Assembly: GCF_002234675.1 (NCBI RefSeq)
Contig: NC_019859.2
Span: 28,391,973 to 28,455,972 of the forward strand
Length of the DNA: 64,000 nt
From: Oryzias latipes
Taxonomy: Eukaryota; Chordata; Actinopteri; Beloniformes; Adrianichthyidae
Direction of reading: 5' to 3'
Under the pieces are notes generated by a model. That model was not told the origin of the DNA. It did no database searches and saw nothing but the letters and a program-made list of their open reading frames with translations. Position numbers and translations under genes: made by a program. Positions 1 to 12,300 of the stretch are shown here, piece by piece (position 1 is the stretch's first letter; each line of letters opens with the position of its first letter).

Positions 1-3000
1 GAACTAGCTCCAAAAGTCTTGACACCCTTTTTGAGGCCGCCCATGAGCCGCAGGAACTTCTGTTGCTGCTGGGAGTTGTCAAAGTGTGCAGTGCTCCACT
101 GTCCCAGCTCCTGCACGCACAAACACAAAAGGGCGGGGCTTAACACTTCACCTGTCTGCAGACGAGACTGATGCATCATGGGAACACGGTAAAAAAAATT
201 ATCCTAAAAATTTCACCAACAAATTAAGAAAAACGAGAACTGTTCCACTCGCGCTATAAAAAGTCTAAAGGGGTGCTGAAAAAAGCCCCACACTGACCGT
301 GGGTTGGGACGCCTTTTCAACCTCCATCTGCAAGGCTCGCCTTCTTTCCTGAAACAAACAGAACCAACACCTGAGATCATGAAGGCAAACCTGTCTGGGT
401 TGTTCCCAGCACTATGAAGTCAGATCAGCTGGTTTATACAACTCTGCTTTTTCTTTCAAAACATGAAACCAAAACTTTCCGTTTCCTCTGGATCCTTTCT
501 GTTTCAGCAGCTGAGGTCTTTTGTGATGAATGCATTTTGTTTATTTGTAGAAAAATGGTGTAAACTCATTGCACTTTCCATGACTAAAGGAATCAGCAGC
601 TAACAAAGCTGGTTAGCTTGTTAGCATTCCAACCATAGCCGACAGGAGAACAATTGATGTAGTTGCTGGCTACATAAAGCTTGACCTGTACGGACGCTGC
701 AGGTTCTTGGGTTGTCCGGACCCGTTGAGGGTCATAGAGAGGAGCAGCTGCATCTTAAGGGAAGTGCAGTTGTGTCTTGCAGTTCCCTTCATGCGGCCAC
801 CTGAAGGAATATCTAGAATATGGAACGTACCATTGTCATGCGTGTGTTATGGTGAAATGCTTGTAAAGATAATGTAAGTTAGATGCACTTGTGATGCATG
901 GGTGATGCTGTCCCATGGTGCCCTAATGCTGCTCTCTTAGTAACTACGGTAGTAAGATGGCTCCTTACTGACTGCACGCACAGGATGTACAGGTGATGCT
1001 TGATTGCCCATAGGACCTGTAGGATGCCCACACAAACTATGCTCCGATTGTCACATTTCCTCATTTCTAACAGTCTGGATGCAAGCATAGAGCATGCAAG
1101 CGGAGCGCCAGGAGCACACTTGACCAGCTCTCAGAAAACACCAACAGGCTCCTTGCACCGGGTTTGAAAAAAGGAAAAATCAAAACAACGAGCAAAATGT
1201 TTATCTTTACATTATGTCAGTGACGTGCAGTCAGGAGAGGCAGTGCCTCACCTGTCATGGGAAGAAAAGAGAAAAAATAAATTCAATTATTATATTTAAT
1301 CAGTAATTTGTGCTTTGCAGTCATTTTCCATTTAAATGTACCATTTTTGGGTGTTTTTTCTTTTCAAAATCGCTGAATTTCCGCATTTGCCGTTCAGATA
1401 CTAAGAAGTGACGTGCGATGAGGCACCAGCACGCTGAGCCTCACCTTGGATTGCGCAATACCTATGCAGTCAGACAGTACTGCTGTCTCTCTGTGTGTCG
1501 GTTCAATCACTTGTACTATATGAGCTGAGTTTACATAATTTAGCAGATGTATATGATGTACAGTGTTTGTTTTTATAAATAACTGCATGTGAGGGACGTG
1601 TTTCTTGTGCCGAGCGCTAAACGCCGGGGGAAAAGCCGCTGGGTGAGGCCAGACATTCTCGTGCCTCATGTTAGGGGGCGCCGGTGAGCCCTGAGATTAT
1701 GACGCTAAAAATAATAGAAGAAGTGATAGCAAGCGGCAAGTCATTTTCTTCAGAAGGAGCGGCGTATGGACTTTATTTACAAGTAAAGGTAAGATGATAA
1801 TAACGTTTGTGCTTTTTCTATGCTGCAGTTTGTATATGAAAAAAAAAACACGTTGAAATGATATTTTAAACAAAACACGTTAACTGTTGTCAATTAAATG
1901 GTGAATAAGTTACTCAGTATGGTTCATATGTTTGTAAATCTGACTGATGACGTCAGTGCCTCACCAGCCATTAACCTCACCGCACGTCACTGCATTTTGT
2001 ATATGTGTTGGCTATGACCGGTCGCCTGCAGCATGCCCGAAGGAAAAATGTACATGAACATTTTGGTTCTACAGGCTCACCAAATGCTCTATGACCTTGT
2101 CATTTCGTGAGGGTGACCTGCTTTCCTCGTACGGGTTCTGCCCATCCAAGGCCTTCCATTAGCATAAAAAGCTATGACAACCTGAAGTCAGAGTTGTAGC
2201 AGCAAAGAGCCTCTTGACTTTTAAAAGCCAATGAATTCTGGTTTTCTGAAATGGTGCGACCTTGAGTGCGGGTGGATCTTCACTGCAGCGGACAGAACGG
2301 TTCAGTGGTTCCGCCGAGCTCCGGAAAATCTGCTGTTCAACATGTCGACAGACAACCTGCCTGGGATCTCCTGGGAGAGGACGGGAGCTTGTGACTCAGG
2401 GTTAGTTTCAGGTGCAGCGGAGACCCCACCCCACCTGGTTAATGTCGATCTCATCCGTGTTCCCGCTCTTCTCCGACAGGAAAACCACGTCCTGGAACAG
2501 AGAAAGGTCAGGACAGGGTGGGAGAGAGTGAAAGCCCGGACACCTGGAGGGGGCTCACCTTAGGCTCTGCCCACTCCCCTTTGATCCTCACTGATGTGTC
2601 CGTGTCCTTCTTGGTGCTTTTCCTGCCGTCGACGTCAGCTGCTTCCATCCTGGATTCCTCGGCATTTTCATAGTCCCCCCCAGCACTGATTTTTGCTCTT
2701 TTCTTCTTCTTCTTCTTTTTCAGCTCTCCTGGATATTCCACAAGAGCTGTTCTGTTCTTTTCTTTTTTCCTCCTCTCCCTGCACTCCGTCTCCCCGTTTC
2801 CCGTCTCTGCCAGTTTGTCCTTTTTCTTCTTGCAAAGTCGGTCACTTTCCTGCTCTGCCTTTTCTTCCATTTCCGCTGCTTCAGACCCATTTTTCTTCTT
2901 GTCTTTTCTCTTTTTTTTCTTCATCTCATTGGTCTGAGCCTCTCCATCCTCTGTTCTAGCTTTCCTTTTCTTTTTCGTGGTTGGTTTTTCCTCCTCCGTC

Positions 3001-3584
3001 TCCTCTATCACAACATCCTCAGAGGGACAGTGTTTTCGTTTCTTGACGGATTTTGTCGTGTTTTTCTTTCTAGTTTTAGCCTCTTCCTCCTTTTCTTCTT
3101 TCACATCTTCTGGCTTCAGTTGAAAAGTCTTGTTCTTCACCTTCTTTTGTTTCTTTTTCTCTGTAGCGCCCCCCTGAGTTTGCTCCGTCTCTCCAGATAA
3201 GATGTGCTTTTTTCTTTGTTTTGCTTTCTTTAGCGTGTCTTTATCTTCTTTTTCTTCCTCTTCATTTGGAAAAGTCTCTCTTTTCTGTTTCTTTTTTTTC
3301 TCTTTTTTTAATAAAGTCTCTGCAGTTTCCTCTTCAATCATCATCTCTTTTCTCTCCTCTTTGAAGACTTTCTTGTCCTCCTCGACATCTTTGTCAGTAT
3401 TCTTCCTCTTCTTCATTCTCCTCTCACTGCTTCCCTCCTCTGTCTCTTTCTTTCCAGCTTTCCTTTTCTTCTTTTCTTCCTCACCCGTGTGGTTTGAGTC
3501 TTCAGAAGTGAAGCTTTTGGTTTCTTCCGAATATTTTTGTCCTTTCTTGCGTCTTTTCTTACTCTCTACATTGTTCTCTTCCAT
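1..3584 (-). CDS. knop1: knop1, lysine-rich nucleolar protein 1 (3' end off the window)
   Basis: KNOP1 is a basic nucleolar protein of unknown biochemical activity. Four coding exons are visible: 3584-2559 (342 codons from the ATG), 2491-2435 (19 codons), 348-298 (17 codons) and 110-1 (continues left). All introns are GT-AG and all junctions are phase 0. The first exon is an almost continuous Lys/Glu array typical of a nucleolar protein. The later exons spell the conserved C-terminal domain: SEKSGNTDEIDINQ, RRRALQMEVEK, ELGQWSTAHFDN and QQKFLRLMGGLKKG, which match my memory of vertebrate KNOP1. The exon may extend to an acceptor at 3629, in which case the ATG at 3584 is internal to a UTR/CDS exon. 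A further upstream coding exon around 3660-3775 cannot be excluded. The 2.1-kb intron 349-2434 carries a hAT element. Confidence 0.88.
1218..1992. mobile_element. Non-autonomous hAT element in a knop1 intron
   Basis: The 775-bp element starts CAGTGACGTGCAGTCAGG and ends with the inverted match CACCGCACGTCACTG. It is flanked by near-identical 8-bp duplications, CATTATGT (1210-1217) and CATTTTGT (1993-2000), the size expected for hAT. No transposase reading frame is present. A small ORF inside (1394-1669, minus) has no recognisable content. Confidence 0.75.
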
Positions 3585-3871
3585 TTTTGACGCCTTTGGC
3601 TTCACAGCAGGAGAAGACGTGACCTTTCTCTGGAAAGAAAAATAGATGTCAAGGTAAATGGTAAACTTGTGAGGAAGTGCAGGTGGAGCTGAAAAGCACA
3701 AACCAGAAGTCTGTCTGGATGCTCGGGCTGAGACTGCAGGTCGATATCTCTCTGAAGGTCCAATCTCCTCACCTGCAGCAGAGCAAGAAGGAGAAGAAAT
3801 CACTGTAGGTCAGAGACCTTCATCCAGCTTACAGCCTCAAGCAGCCTCAGCCTCTGGACTATTCTCTAACC

Positions 3872-4293
3872 CAGGGGTGTCAAACTCATTTTCACTGAGG
3901 GCCACATCAGCATAGTGATTGTCCTCAAAGGGCCAGATATAACTTATACATGTAACTAAATGTAATGAAAATAAATGTAACTACTCCTTAATGTTAAATT
4001 ACTCTTTCATCTATTTATTAAAACTTTTTAAAATTACAATTACAGTTGAAAACATATGTTTGCTTGTTACTCTAGCATACATCCTTTTACATTTGATTCT
4101 GTCAGGTTAGGTTATATGGACAGTGTTAAAGTTCTAATGTATATTTCCCATATTTCAAGTCTGATTACCCCTAGATATAAATAAATACACACCAATTTTT
4201 ACTATTACTTAAAAGCTTTTATGCTCTCGCGGGCCACATGAAAGGACATGGAGGGCCGCATTTGGCCCCCGGGCCTTGAGTTTGACACATGTG
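3872..4293. mobile_element. hAT MITE, CAGGGGTGTCAAACTC family
   Basis: The 422-bp element has imperfect terminal inverted repeats (CAGGGGTGTCAAACTC and, reversed, CACATGTGTCAAACTC) and a perfect 8-bp target duplication CTCTAACC at 3864-3871 and 4294-4301. It has GGGCCACAT and GGGCCAGAT motifs near the ends and an AT-rich centre without coding potential. A second copy of the same family lies at 33492-34337. It sits just upstream of the visible knop1 exons. Confidence 0.85.
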
Positions 4294-4594
4294 CTCTAAC
4301 CCAAATCCTGTCTCCAGACCTCAAATATCCAAACTATGGCAAATCTGCCAATTAACTCAACCAATCAGGGACTCAGCTTTGGCAGTGAGGTGTTGATGAT
4401 GTTATCAACAGCTGGAATCCAAAACTATTTGTTTTTCCTGAACTTTGTGATGTTTTTGTTATTTGATTTGCAACAATAAGTAAAATGTCCTCTGATTTTA
4501 TTTGACTGTTTTTCCTTTTATGGACTAATGCGGGACAGCAAGTCATCTATGGAAGCAATTCTGTAGCATTAATAAAAAGCAAAGTCAAAACCAG

Positions 4595-5243
4595 AAATGC
4601 TTTTTCATTTTCAAAATGAAGCTGCATTTTTTGACTCAAAAATAAAATGAAAAAGTAATCCACCAAAATGCTTTTTCTTTTCCTTCCTCAACACAGCTTA
4701 TTCTGTCACTTAATTAAAATGATAATGAAAATGGTATTTGACATTTCATTTTCAAGACGTTCTCTGGTAAATGTGTAGCATAATTCATTTAGAAATGTCT
4801 AATTTGACAATTAAAATGGATTAACAGAAATGCTTTTTAATTTTCAAAATGAAGCTGCATCAAATGACTCAAAATTAAAAAGAAAAAGCAATACTTCAAA
4901 ATGCTTTTTCATTTCCTTCCTCAACACCGCTTATTCTGTCACTTAATTAAAATGACAAAGAAAATGGTATTGAACATTTCATTTTAAAAAAGGTCCACGG
5001 TAAATGTGTAGCAAAATTCATTTAGAAATGTCTAATTTGACAATTAAAATGGATTAACAGAAATGCTTTTTAATTTTCAAAATGAAGCTGCATTAAATGA
5101 CTTAAAATTCAAATGAAAAAGCAATATTTCAAAATGCTTTTTCATTTTATACTTAAAACCGCTTATTCTGTGTCATAATTAAAACGAAAATGCAAAGAGG
5201 GGATTGCATTTGCATTTTAACATCCAGCCTGGGAAACTTGTAG
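4595..5243. repeat. 233-bp tandem repeats, left arm of foldback element
   Basis: Units beginning AAATGCTTTTT start at 4595, 4828 and 5061, giving a spacing of exactly 233 bp, with the last unit incomplete. Each unit contains AATGAAGCTGCAT, CTTATTCTGTCACTTAATTA and AATGTCTAATTTGACAATTA type segments. Confidence 0.8.
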
Positions 5244-6119
5244 CAATATTCATTTCTTAAAAGCATTAACAGAGGGGAGGCTGGGCGATGACGTCACTGC
5301 TTTCTCCGTGTGTACGGCCGCTGTCGCTGAGAGACCTGGTGTGTCTGTGTTCGCATCGAAATCACCTAAAACCGGGTCCTGTTCACAAACCGCTGGACCT
5401 GGACTGCTCAAACCTGGATTCCTGGATCTTAATGCGAGAAATGCAGCAGAATGTTCCTTTATCTCCCTCGCGAATCAGAAGCTGTGAATCGCAACCCAAC
5501 TTCTTCAGCGTCGTCTGACCGCACGGATTTAAAAACATATGATCGAGCAGAGCAGGCCGTAAAATATTAGCATAACTGTAATAAAAGCACATTATGAAGA
5601 TAGTCTCCTGCAGCTTCGCGCTGAGTGAGTGTTTTTGGTCCAACCAGCAAACGTTTAGCATGGAGAAATCTGCCATCTGTTGATGGAGCTCCAGCTGTCA
5701 TCAAACAGCAAATTCAGCGCGAAGCTGCAAATAAATGTGTAAATATGTGGGAATTGCATCAGTGTTTATTCTGTTCTGGACACCACTGGAAACACAAATT
5801 CATATGATGGTTTCTCAGATCGCAGCAGCATTTCCGCCTTCAGCGATCATCGGGAGCTTCGCGCTCCGCTGTGCGAAGGCAGCTGGCGGTCCAAGGAACA
5901 AAAGCTTGTCCGCGGTGCGTCAGGAGGAGGACCGCAGAAGAAGGACATGCTGTTATGTAGTCCTGAGAAGCTGTGGAAACTCATCAGAAGTTCACAACCA
6001 ACTCAAAGCCGTCTTCTCTGCCGCTAACACAGTCTGCTCCTGGTGCGTGTGTGTGTCAGTCAGCGGCCGTACACACGGAGAAAGCAGTGACGTCATCGCC
6101 CCGCCTCCCCTCTGCTAAT

Positions 6120-7020
6120 GCTTTTAAGAAATGAATATTGCTACAAGTTTCCCAGGGTGGATGTTAAAATGCAAATGCAATCCCCTCTTTGCATTTTCGT
6201 TTTAATTATGACACAGAATAAGCGGTTTTAAGTATAAAATGAAAAAGCATTTGGAAATATTGCTTTTTCATTTGAATTTTAAGTCATTTAATGCAGCTTC
6301 ATTTTGAAAATTAAAAAGCATTTCTGTTAATCCATTTTAATTGTCAAATTAGACATTTCTAAATGAATTTTGCTACACATTTACCGTGGACCTTTTTTAA
6401 AATGAAATGTCAAATACCATTTTCTTTGTCATTTTAATTAAGTGACAGAATAAGCGGTGTTGAGGAAGGAAATGAAAAAGCATTTTGAAGTATTGCTTTT
6501 TCTTTTTAATTTTGAGTCATTTGATGCAGTTACATTTTGAAAATTAAAAAGCATTTCTATTAATCCATTTTGAATGTCAAATTAGACATTTCTAAATGAA
6601 TTTTGCTACACATTTACCGTGGACCTTTTTTAAAATGAAATGTCAAATACCATTTTCTTTATCATTTTAATTAAGTGACAGAAAAAGCTGGGTTGAAGTA
6701 TAAAATGATAAAGCACTTTGGTACATTGCTTTTTCTTTTTAATTTTGAGTCATTTGATGCAGCTTCATTTTGAAAATTAAAAACCATTTCTATTAATCTA
6801 TTTTAAACGTGAAATTAAACATTTCCAAATCAATTATGCTACACATTTACCAGAGAACGTCTTGAAAATGAAATGTCAAATACCAATTTAATTTTAATTT
6901 TATTTAAGTGACAGAATAAGCAGTGTTGAGGAAGGAAAAGAAAAAGCATTTTGGTGGATTGCGTTTTCATTTTATTTTTGAGTCAAAAAATGCAGCTTCA
7001 TTTTGAAAATGAAAAAGCAT
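6120..7020. repeat. Inverted 233-bp repeat array, right arm of foldback element
   Basis: The same unit as in 4595-5243 appears here in reverse complement, about four times, each ending in AAAAGCATTT. One unit is slightly more degenerate (ATAAAGCACTTTGG near 6710). The right array is about one unit longer than the left array. Confidence 0.75.
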
Positions 7021-7559
7021 TTCTGGTTTTGACTTTGCTTTATATTAATGCTACAGAATCGCTTCCATAGTCATCCAGCTGGATCACAGAGAGACAAAGG
7101 TACAACTGAAATGCAGCTCCTGCAGGAGATGATGAAGCTCACAGTACTGAAGAAAATCTGAACGAGGTCATGAACATGGAAACATGCTTAGCGATGCTTT
7201 TGTAGAGCTCTTGAAAATATCATCATCACCAGTGTCTGCTGTAGCACTGATGGTGTCAAAATGAGGGAAGCTCCTCCCACACAAGTCAGGAGCGTCACGT
7301 TTATGATCAATCACACTTTTGGAGGTTTGTCAAAACAGAGGCGACCCACGAATCGCGTTGGGCGTGAACACAAACCAGCTCCAGCACAGACACACGCGTT
7401 CATGTGGGCGGAAGTGCATCACCAATCACACCTTTACCTGGTCAATCGTGATGTCCTGACTACGTCGCCTCGCAGACCTTTCAGACACAAAAACCACCTC
7501 TTGATCGGAATCCCTCTGCGAATGAAGTGAACCAAACATAGAACTAAATAAACATCCGG

Positions 7560-7790
7560 ACAGTTTCTAGCACCGCCCCTCACGCGCAGCTCGTGCGTGT
7601 TTACTGGCTAACATCAAAGCCACGCGGACAACCAGCCTAAAGAGAGGAGAAAACTCAAACTTCCTAGCCTTGCAGGCTCTTTCACTTTGGCCACTTTCAA
7701 AACTCTTCCACGTGACGCTACTTCACGTTCCTCACCCGGAAGTAGTTTTTGACTTCCGGCTAGAGACCCGCGTCCTTAGCAACAATACAA
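7560..7790. promoter_or_regulatory. CpG-rich promoter candidate, probably of knop1
   Basis: This short stretch is much richer in CpG than its AT-rich flanks. It contains two inverted ETS-type sites, CCGGAAGT (7736-7743) and ACTTCCGG (7752-7759), an E-box CACGTGAC (7709-7716) and an X-box/RFX-like GTCCTTAGCAAC (7772-7783). Minus-strand GTGAGG donors near 7580 and 7730 could end a knop1 5' UTR exon. Such sites are common in bidirectional housekeeping promoters, so a plus-strand transcript is also possible. No TATA box is seen. That it serves knop1 is inferred from position only. Confidence 0.5.
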
Positions 7791-8264
7791 CGCTCTTGAA
7801 GACATTCTTTTTTCTTCTTTTTTTGGTACAAAATACAGTGCAATGTATCTATTATAGTATACACATCAGTCTTCAAATATATTCTTTAAAAAATAAAATT
7901 ATAATAATAAAAAATTAATAAATCAACCTAACATGAAAACAAAATAAACGAAAAAAAACTTGAGTATTGTATTTGTTTTATATCATTTGCAATTGTACAG
8001 AGACACTCAAAAGGGGGCGCGTGCGCTTGTGCGCGTGCAATGTGGGTGTGGTCTTCTTTAAATAAAGTTTTATTCAGATCCTTATTTTGAGGATTTTAGC
8101 AAAAAAAAAAAAAAAAAGAAAACCTGAAAATAAGCAGGATTAGCCTGGTGTGAATATTAAAAATTTACAAAACATAGAAAAGGCTACAAATGACCAAAAT
8201 GATAAACTGAACACAAAAAGAAATAAATACTAGGAACCAGTGTTTCTTCGTTCATCTTCTAAAC
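7791..8264. other. AT-rich intergenic stretch, nothing recognised
   Basis: The segment holds A-rich runs (an 18-A run near 8100), a GTGCGC-rich patch around 8018-8040, and no splice-bounded reading frame or repeat terminus that I can support. Confidence 0.4.
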
Positions 8265-9101
8265 CAGTGTTTTTCAACAAGTGGGGGATGGTCAAGTGTG
8301 CCGTGGGAAATTGCCCTCCTTAACTGATCTAAAAACATTTCCCATCTCCAGGATTTGAGCTTTCTGTTCATCCAAGCAGGCCCTGATAAAACACTGAGGA
8401 GTTAGGAATATAAAAGATCGTAAAATACTTTTTCTTTTCGTTTATTTTATTTTATTAAAGACATTTTGATAAGAATGACGTACCGCGATTCAGCTGCACC
8501 TTTGGCTGTATTTTGGAAAAGTCCCGCCCCTTTAACTGTCTCCGCCAATCATTCTTGGGGGGCTTAATCATATGTCATCGGTCTGACCAATCAGAAGTGC
8601 TTAAAGTCTTCACTTCCTTGTCCGATTTAGCTCGTAAAGTCGCTCAGTTCTGACAAAAATACCAGCTAAAGCTCGTCTTTAGCGGTGTAGCTTTCCACAG
8701 AATCCGGTATCAGACCGTTGAACAAGTGAACAAAACAAAGAAGCTCCGAAAAGCGATCTTCGGCCGTTTTATGCACGACATCTCCCATGATGCATTGGGT
8801 TGTGAGAGTGACAGCGCACAAGGAGATCGGTTGTTAAACGTCTTGAAACCAACGAACACACATCAAACTGTTTTTAAATCTTCTAACTTAACTTTTGTTG
8901 CATCTTTTAGAAAAAAACAGCTGCAGTTTCCAGCTTTTTCTGTAACAATTATCTCAAAAATGCATGTGAGATTGTGGAGGGGATGTAGATCAATACAGAC
9001 TATGAGTTTTTCCTTTTTTTTAAATTTTTGGATGCTGGTGTGCCGTGGGATTTTTTTAAGGTTAAAGTGTGCCGCGGCTCAGAAAAGGTTGAAAAACACT
9101 G
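8265..9101. mobile_element. Non-autonomous hAT element, CAGTGTTTTTCAAC ends
   Basis: The 837-bp element has perfect 14-bp terminal inverted repeats, CAGTGTTTTTCAAC at 8265 and its complement ending at 9101. The flanking 8-mers TTCTAAAC (8257-8264) and TCCTAAAC (9102-9109) agree at 7 of 8 positions. GTGTGCCGTGGGA motifs occur inside both ends, as in other fish and mammalian hAT elements. The 145-aa open frame at 8726-9163 runs past the element end and shows no transposase features, so I do not call it a gene. Confidence 0.85.
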
Positions 9102-9471
9102 TCCTAAACCCACTTTGTCCCTTTCAGGTTAGCTGGGACTGCACTGCAAAATACTACAACTAATATTATTGTAGATTTCTTTGCTGTCATTTTATCTTGC
9201 AAATGGGTGGACTGACAAAACAAAATGAAAAAGCTGCAGCAACTAAAGGGTATAGCATCTGTGACATTTCAGCAGTAACCAGTCAGCTGTTCAAATGCCA
9301 CCAAACCAAAAAACAATCCACTTTTTAAACTGTTTTCCAACAAGAAAATTTTGCTTAGTTGCTGTTCCCAATATTTTTTTGACAATAAATAGAAGTTTAC
9401 ATATTAGGAACTTGTAAATGTTCATCAAACAAACCAAACTGTCATGTTCTCCTTCTATGCTGCCAGACCTT

Positions 9472-10915
9472 CTTCTTCTTCTTCTGATAGTTCGAGGTAC
9501 CTGGGAGTCCTTCTGGGTGATCCTGCCACTAGAAAAAAGAACTGGGAGAATGTTGTCAACAAACTGGAGGATAAGATGAATAAGTGGCCATGGCTGCTCC
9601 CCCAGATGCCTTAGGGGGAGAGTTTTAGTTATTAACAACCTTGTTGCTTCCGTGCTTTGACACTGGCTGATCTGTTTGGACCCCCCCCCCCTCTTCCGGG
9701 TTGCTGTCTCAGCTTCATTCCAAGCTTATCAACTTCTTTTGGGACAGTCTGCACTGGGTGCCACAAGGAGTGTTGTGTCTTCCTAGGGAGGAGGGGGGAC
9801 AGAGCCTAGTGCACCTGGTCAACAGAACTGCCACCTTCAGGATCCAGTTCCTGCAAAAGGTTTTCGACTGGGCAAACAGATTTGATGTGGAGGGAGCTGG
9901 CTAGATGTATCTTAAAACATGTGAGTGGTCTGAGGCTGGATGTTATTTACGGACGCCAAGGTTTTAAATGTACGTGGGTTGCCTCTGTTTTATCAGGGTG
10001 TTTTTAAGTCTCGGAAACTTTTTAACGTCGTGAAATGAAAAAAACTCGCTCTCTGTTTTGGCTGTTAAAGGAGCCTTTGATCTTTGGGGCATGGTTGGAC
10101 ATTTGCGATGACACCACCCTCTGGACTTTAGTTGATCCGTTGCAGGTCTGGAGTTCTGACTCTGGAACAGGTGGTGACTGCAACAGGCCACGATCTGCCG
10201 GCCGGCCCCTCTTTGTGTGCGTGAATGGGTTTCTGGTCTGCCAGGATGGCACATCGTTTCCTGGACCGCTGGAGAGACCGGCTGGATGAGAGAGAGAGGG
10301 GGCGCCTGGCCGATTACTGCTGCTGGACCACTGCTCTTGTCCGTGATGATCTTTATCCGGGGTGTGGTTGAGTCCTAATCTGGGTGGTCAGCTGCTTCGT
10401 CCCTTCAATCCCAATGGCCTGACTCTTCCCTGTGCGGACAGGAGGACGTTGTACATAAACTGTGTGAAGGCTTTGAACAAGACTAAGTTACAGAACCGTC
10501 TCCCCAGCTCACAGACCAACAAACTGAGTGGAGGGTAAGCTGGACCACATTGGAGAGTTCTTCACACAGCTCCCATATGGAAGAGAACTGGAGACTTCCA
10601 TTGGATGATCTTCCATGGTGCTAGTGCTGCAAACTCTTAACCCCACTGCCTCTGACGGCTGATCAAAGGAAGACAATTTGTCATGTTTTGAGTGACTTTG
10701 AGAGGCTTTCAGGTCTCTTCTCTCTTTTAATGTCTGTATTTGTTCTTTTTTATGTGACGTTTTCCGTTCGTTGTTTTATTTATGGGTCAGGGGACAAGAA
10801 GATTGACGAAGAGAAGTGGCAACTGCTTAATTTTATTGTTGGCAAGGCTAAACTTGCAGTTCATATAAACAGGAAGCACAAAATAGCAGGTGAACCTTTT
10901 GCTGATGCAGTTTTA
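9472..10915 (+). pseudogene. Decayed Tx1/L1-type LINE, ORF2 C-terminal part
   Basis: Conceptual translation in shifting frames gives RYLGVLLGDPATRKKNWENV, MNKWPWLLPQM, VLVINNLVAS and LHWVP...EEGGQSLVHLVNRTA, in the order seen downstream of the reverse transcriptase in Tx1-like fish LINEs. Many stops and frameshifts interrupt the frame, so it is dead. It is immediately followed by the piggyBac-like MITE at 10917. Confidence 0.65.
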
Positions 10916-10916
10916 T

Positions 10917-11121
10917 CCCTTGTGCTATCCTAGGCACTTTAACGTTGGGAGTTGGGTCATCTAAACCCACTAGACAGTGCTCTGAACCCTTTTTCTTCAA
11001 TGATTTTTGATCTTCACTGGTGTCCGTGGATTACATGAAATCTTTCCACCTTTATCCACTTTTGTCACGGTAGGAATAACACGTCAATGTAAGGATGGGG
11101 TCATCTAAGATAGCACAAGGG
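10917..11121. mobile_element. piggyBac-like MITE, copy 1
   Basis: The 205-bp element starts CCCTTGTGCTATCC and ends with the inverted GATAGCACAAGGG. It is flanked by TTAT (10913-10916) and TTAA (11122-11125), consistent with a TTAA target site that has mutated on one side. Two more copies lie at 24658-24860 and 49708-49913. No coding sequence is present. Confidence 0.8.
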
Positions 11122-11125
11122 TTAA

Positions 11126-12057
11126 TCTGGTGCTGCAATGTCCCTTCCAGGCTGAAGTTGGAATTCTCCTTCTTCCAACTGTCGAACCGTTTGTCCTGTT
11201 TTAAAATATTGTGGTGCTTTAACAATGTTCTTTGTTTTGTGTTTAATGGTGAACTGTGTTATGCTGCTGTTTTATGTGAATTCTTGTTTTCTTGTTATCT
11301 GCGGTCTCTCACTAAACTAACATTTTAAAAATAAAAAAAATGTCCATACTCAATTCCCTGACAAAAATACATTTTATTAAAATACGATCTCTTACTGTCT
11401 AATATCTAAACACATTTTTGAAAAGAAATTCTTACATATTTTTTGTAAAAATATATTGAATAAAAGTATTGCAATCCTTTGCTTTTTACTCAAATAAGAC
11501 CATCTGTATTGAAATGCTGGGTTTGAATAGTGAACTAACTAAGCTCTGATAAGACTGTTCTTACACTTCCCTTTGGACCAATCATCTCCATTAAATTGGG
11601 GCATGCTACTGAGTTCAGATCTTCAAATGTTATATTTTGTGCTGACACATGCGTGCCATGTGGAATTGGTCGGATGACTAGCTCAAATTCTCTATGTGGT
11701 GCAACAATATTGTATTTACTTAAAAAGACAATCATAGGTTCTCTTCTATCATCAAGTAACTGGTTAACAGTGTTAATTTTAGTATTTTATAAGAATAAAG
11801 TTTTGTTTTTTCATGTAAAATGTAAACTTGTCCCAGAAAACACAAATGTCAGGGCAAAAGTTGTGTTTTTTGGGACAAAAAAGTCCAGCATAAAAAAGCT
11901 TGTTTAGGAAACAAACTGGTTTGACAGAAAGCTTCCAAACCCAACATGAACATCTAAATAAGAAATCCAGACATCCCATTTTACCAAAGAGATGATTTGT
12001 ATGTTGATTATTGTTGATATGGATGTTCCATAAAACGTCTGGATTCTTAGGAAATCT
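11126..12057. other. AT-rich intergenic stretch, nothing recognised
   Basis: Several short open frames exist on both strands (for example 11596-11907 plus and 11779-12078 minus), but none shows a known domain, splice signals or repeat ends. Confidence 0.4.
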
Positions 12058-12300
12058 TTTAATTTTTAGATTTGACAAATGGCAACCTGGAACAAGCCAC
12101 TATCCAGGATGAAACATCCAAGATGCATGAGTACATCAAGCTCCAGGCCCCAACTGACAGTGTGCTCAGTCAATGGAGAGCAGAGGATGCAGTGCTGGAG
12201 GACAGATCCTCATGGGAGGACAAACCCCTGCGTGGGATGTACCACCGATAAAATCAGCTGTTGTGCAAATTCAGCAGAGAATAACTGTGCTAAACAGACT
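12058..12300 (+). pseudogene. LINE polyprotein relic
   Basis: Reading across stops gives EYIKLQAPTDSVLS, DRSSWEDKPLRGMYHR and similar blocks, which resemble the linker region of fish LINE polyproteins (the DKPLHGMYH motif). Stops and frame changes show it is non-functional. Confidence 0.4.

Larger units (their letters stand above)
4547..7070. mobile_element. 2.5-kb foldback transposon with long inverted arms
   Basis: The ends CTATGGAAGC (4547) and GCTTCCATAG (7070) are inverted copies, and inverted similarity continues for roughly 0.8 kb on each side. The arms are built from an AT-rich 233-bp tandem unit. A CG-rich core (about 5270-6115) also begins and ends with inverted sequence, including TGACGTCACTGC and its complement. 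TCAT flanks both ends (4543-4546 and 7071-7074), suggesting a 4-bp target duplication. No transposase is recognisable in the core; the ORFs there (for example 5735-6118) look like chance frames. The superfamily is undetermined. Confidence 0.72.

Noticed and set aside
2693-3645. Plus-strand Ser/Phe-rich frames
   Set aside because: They are antisense shadows of the Lys/Glu codons of knop1.
5735-6118. 127-aa frame as protein of the foldback element
   Set aside because: No domain, no partner frame in the other direction, and CpG-rich composition explains the lack of stops.
8726-9163. 145-aa frame as a hAT transposase
   Set aside because: It lacks transposase motifs and extends beyond the element end.
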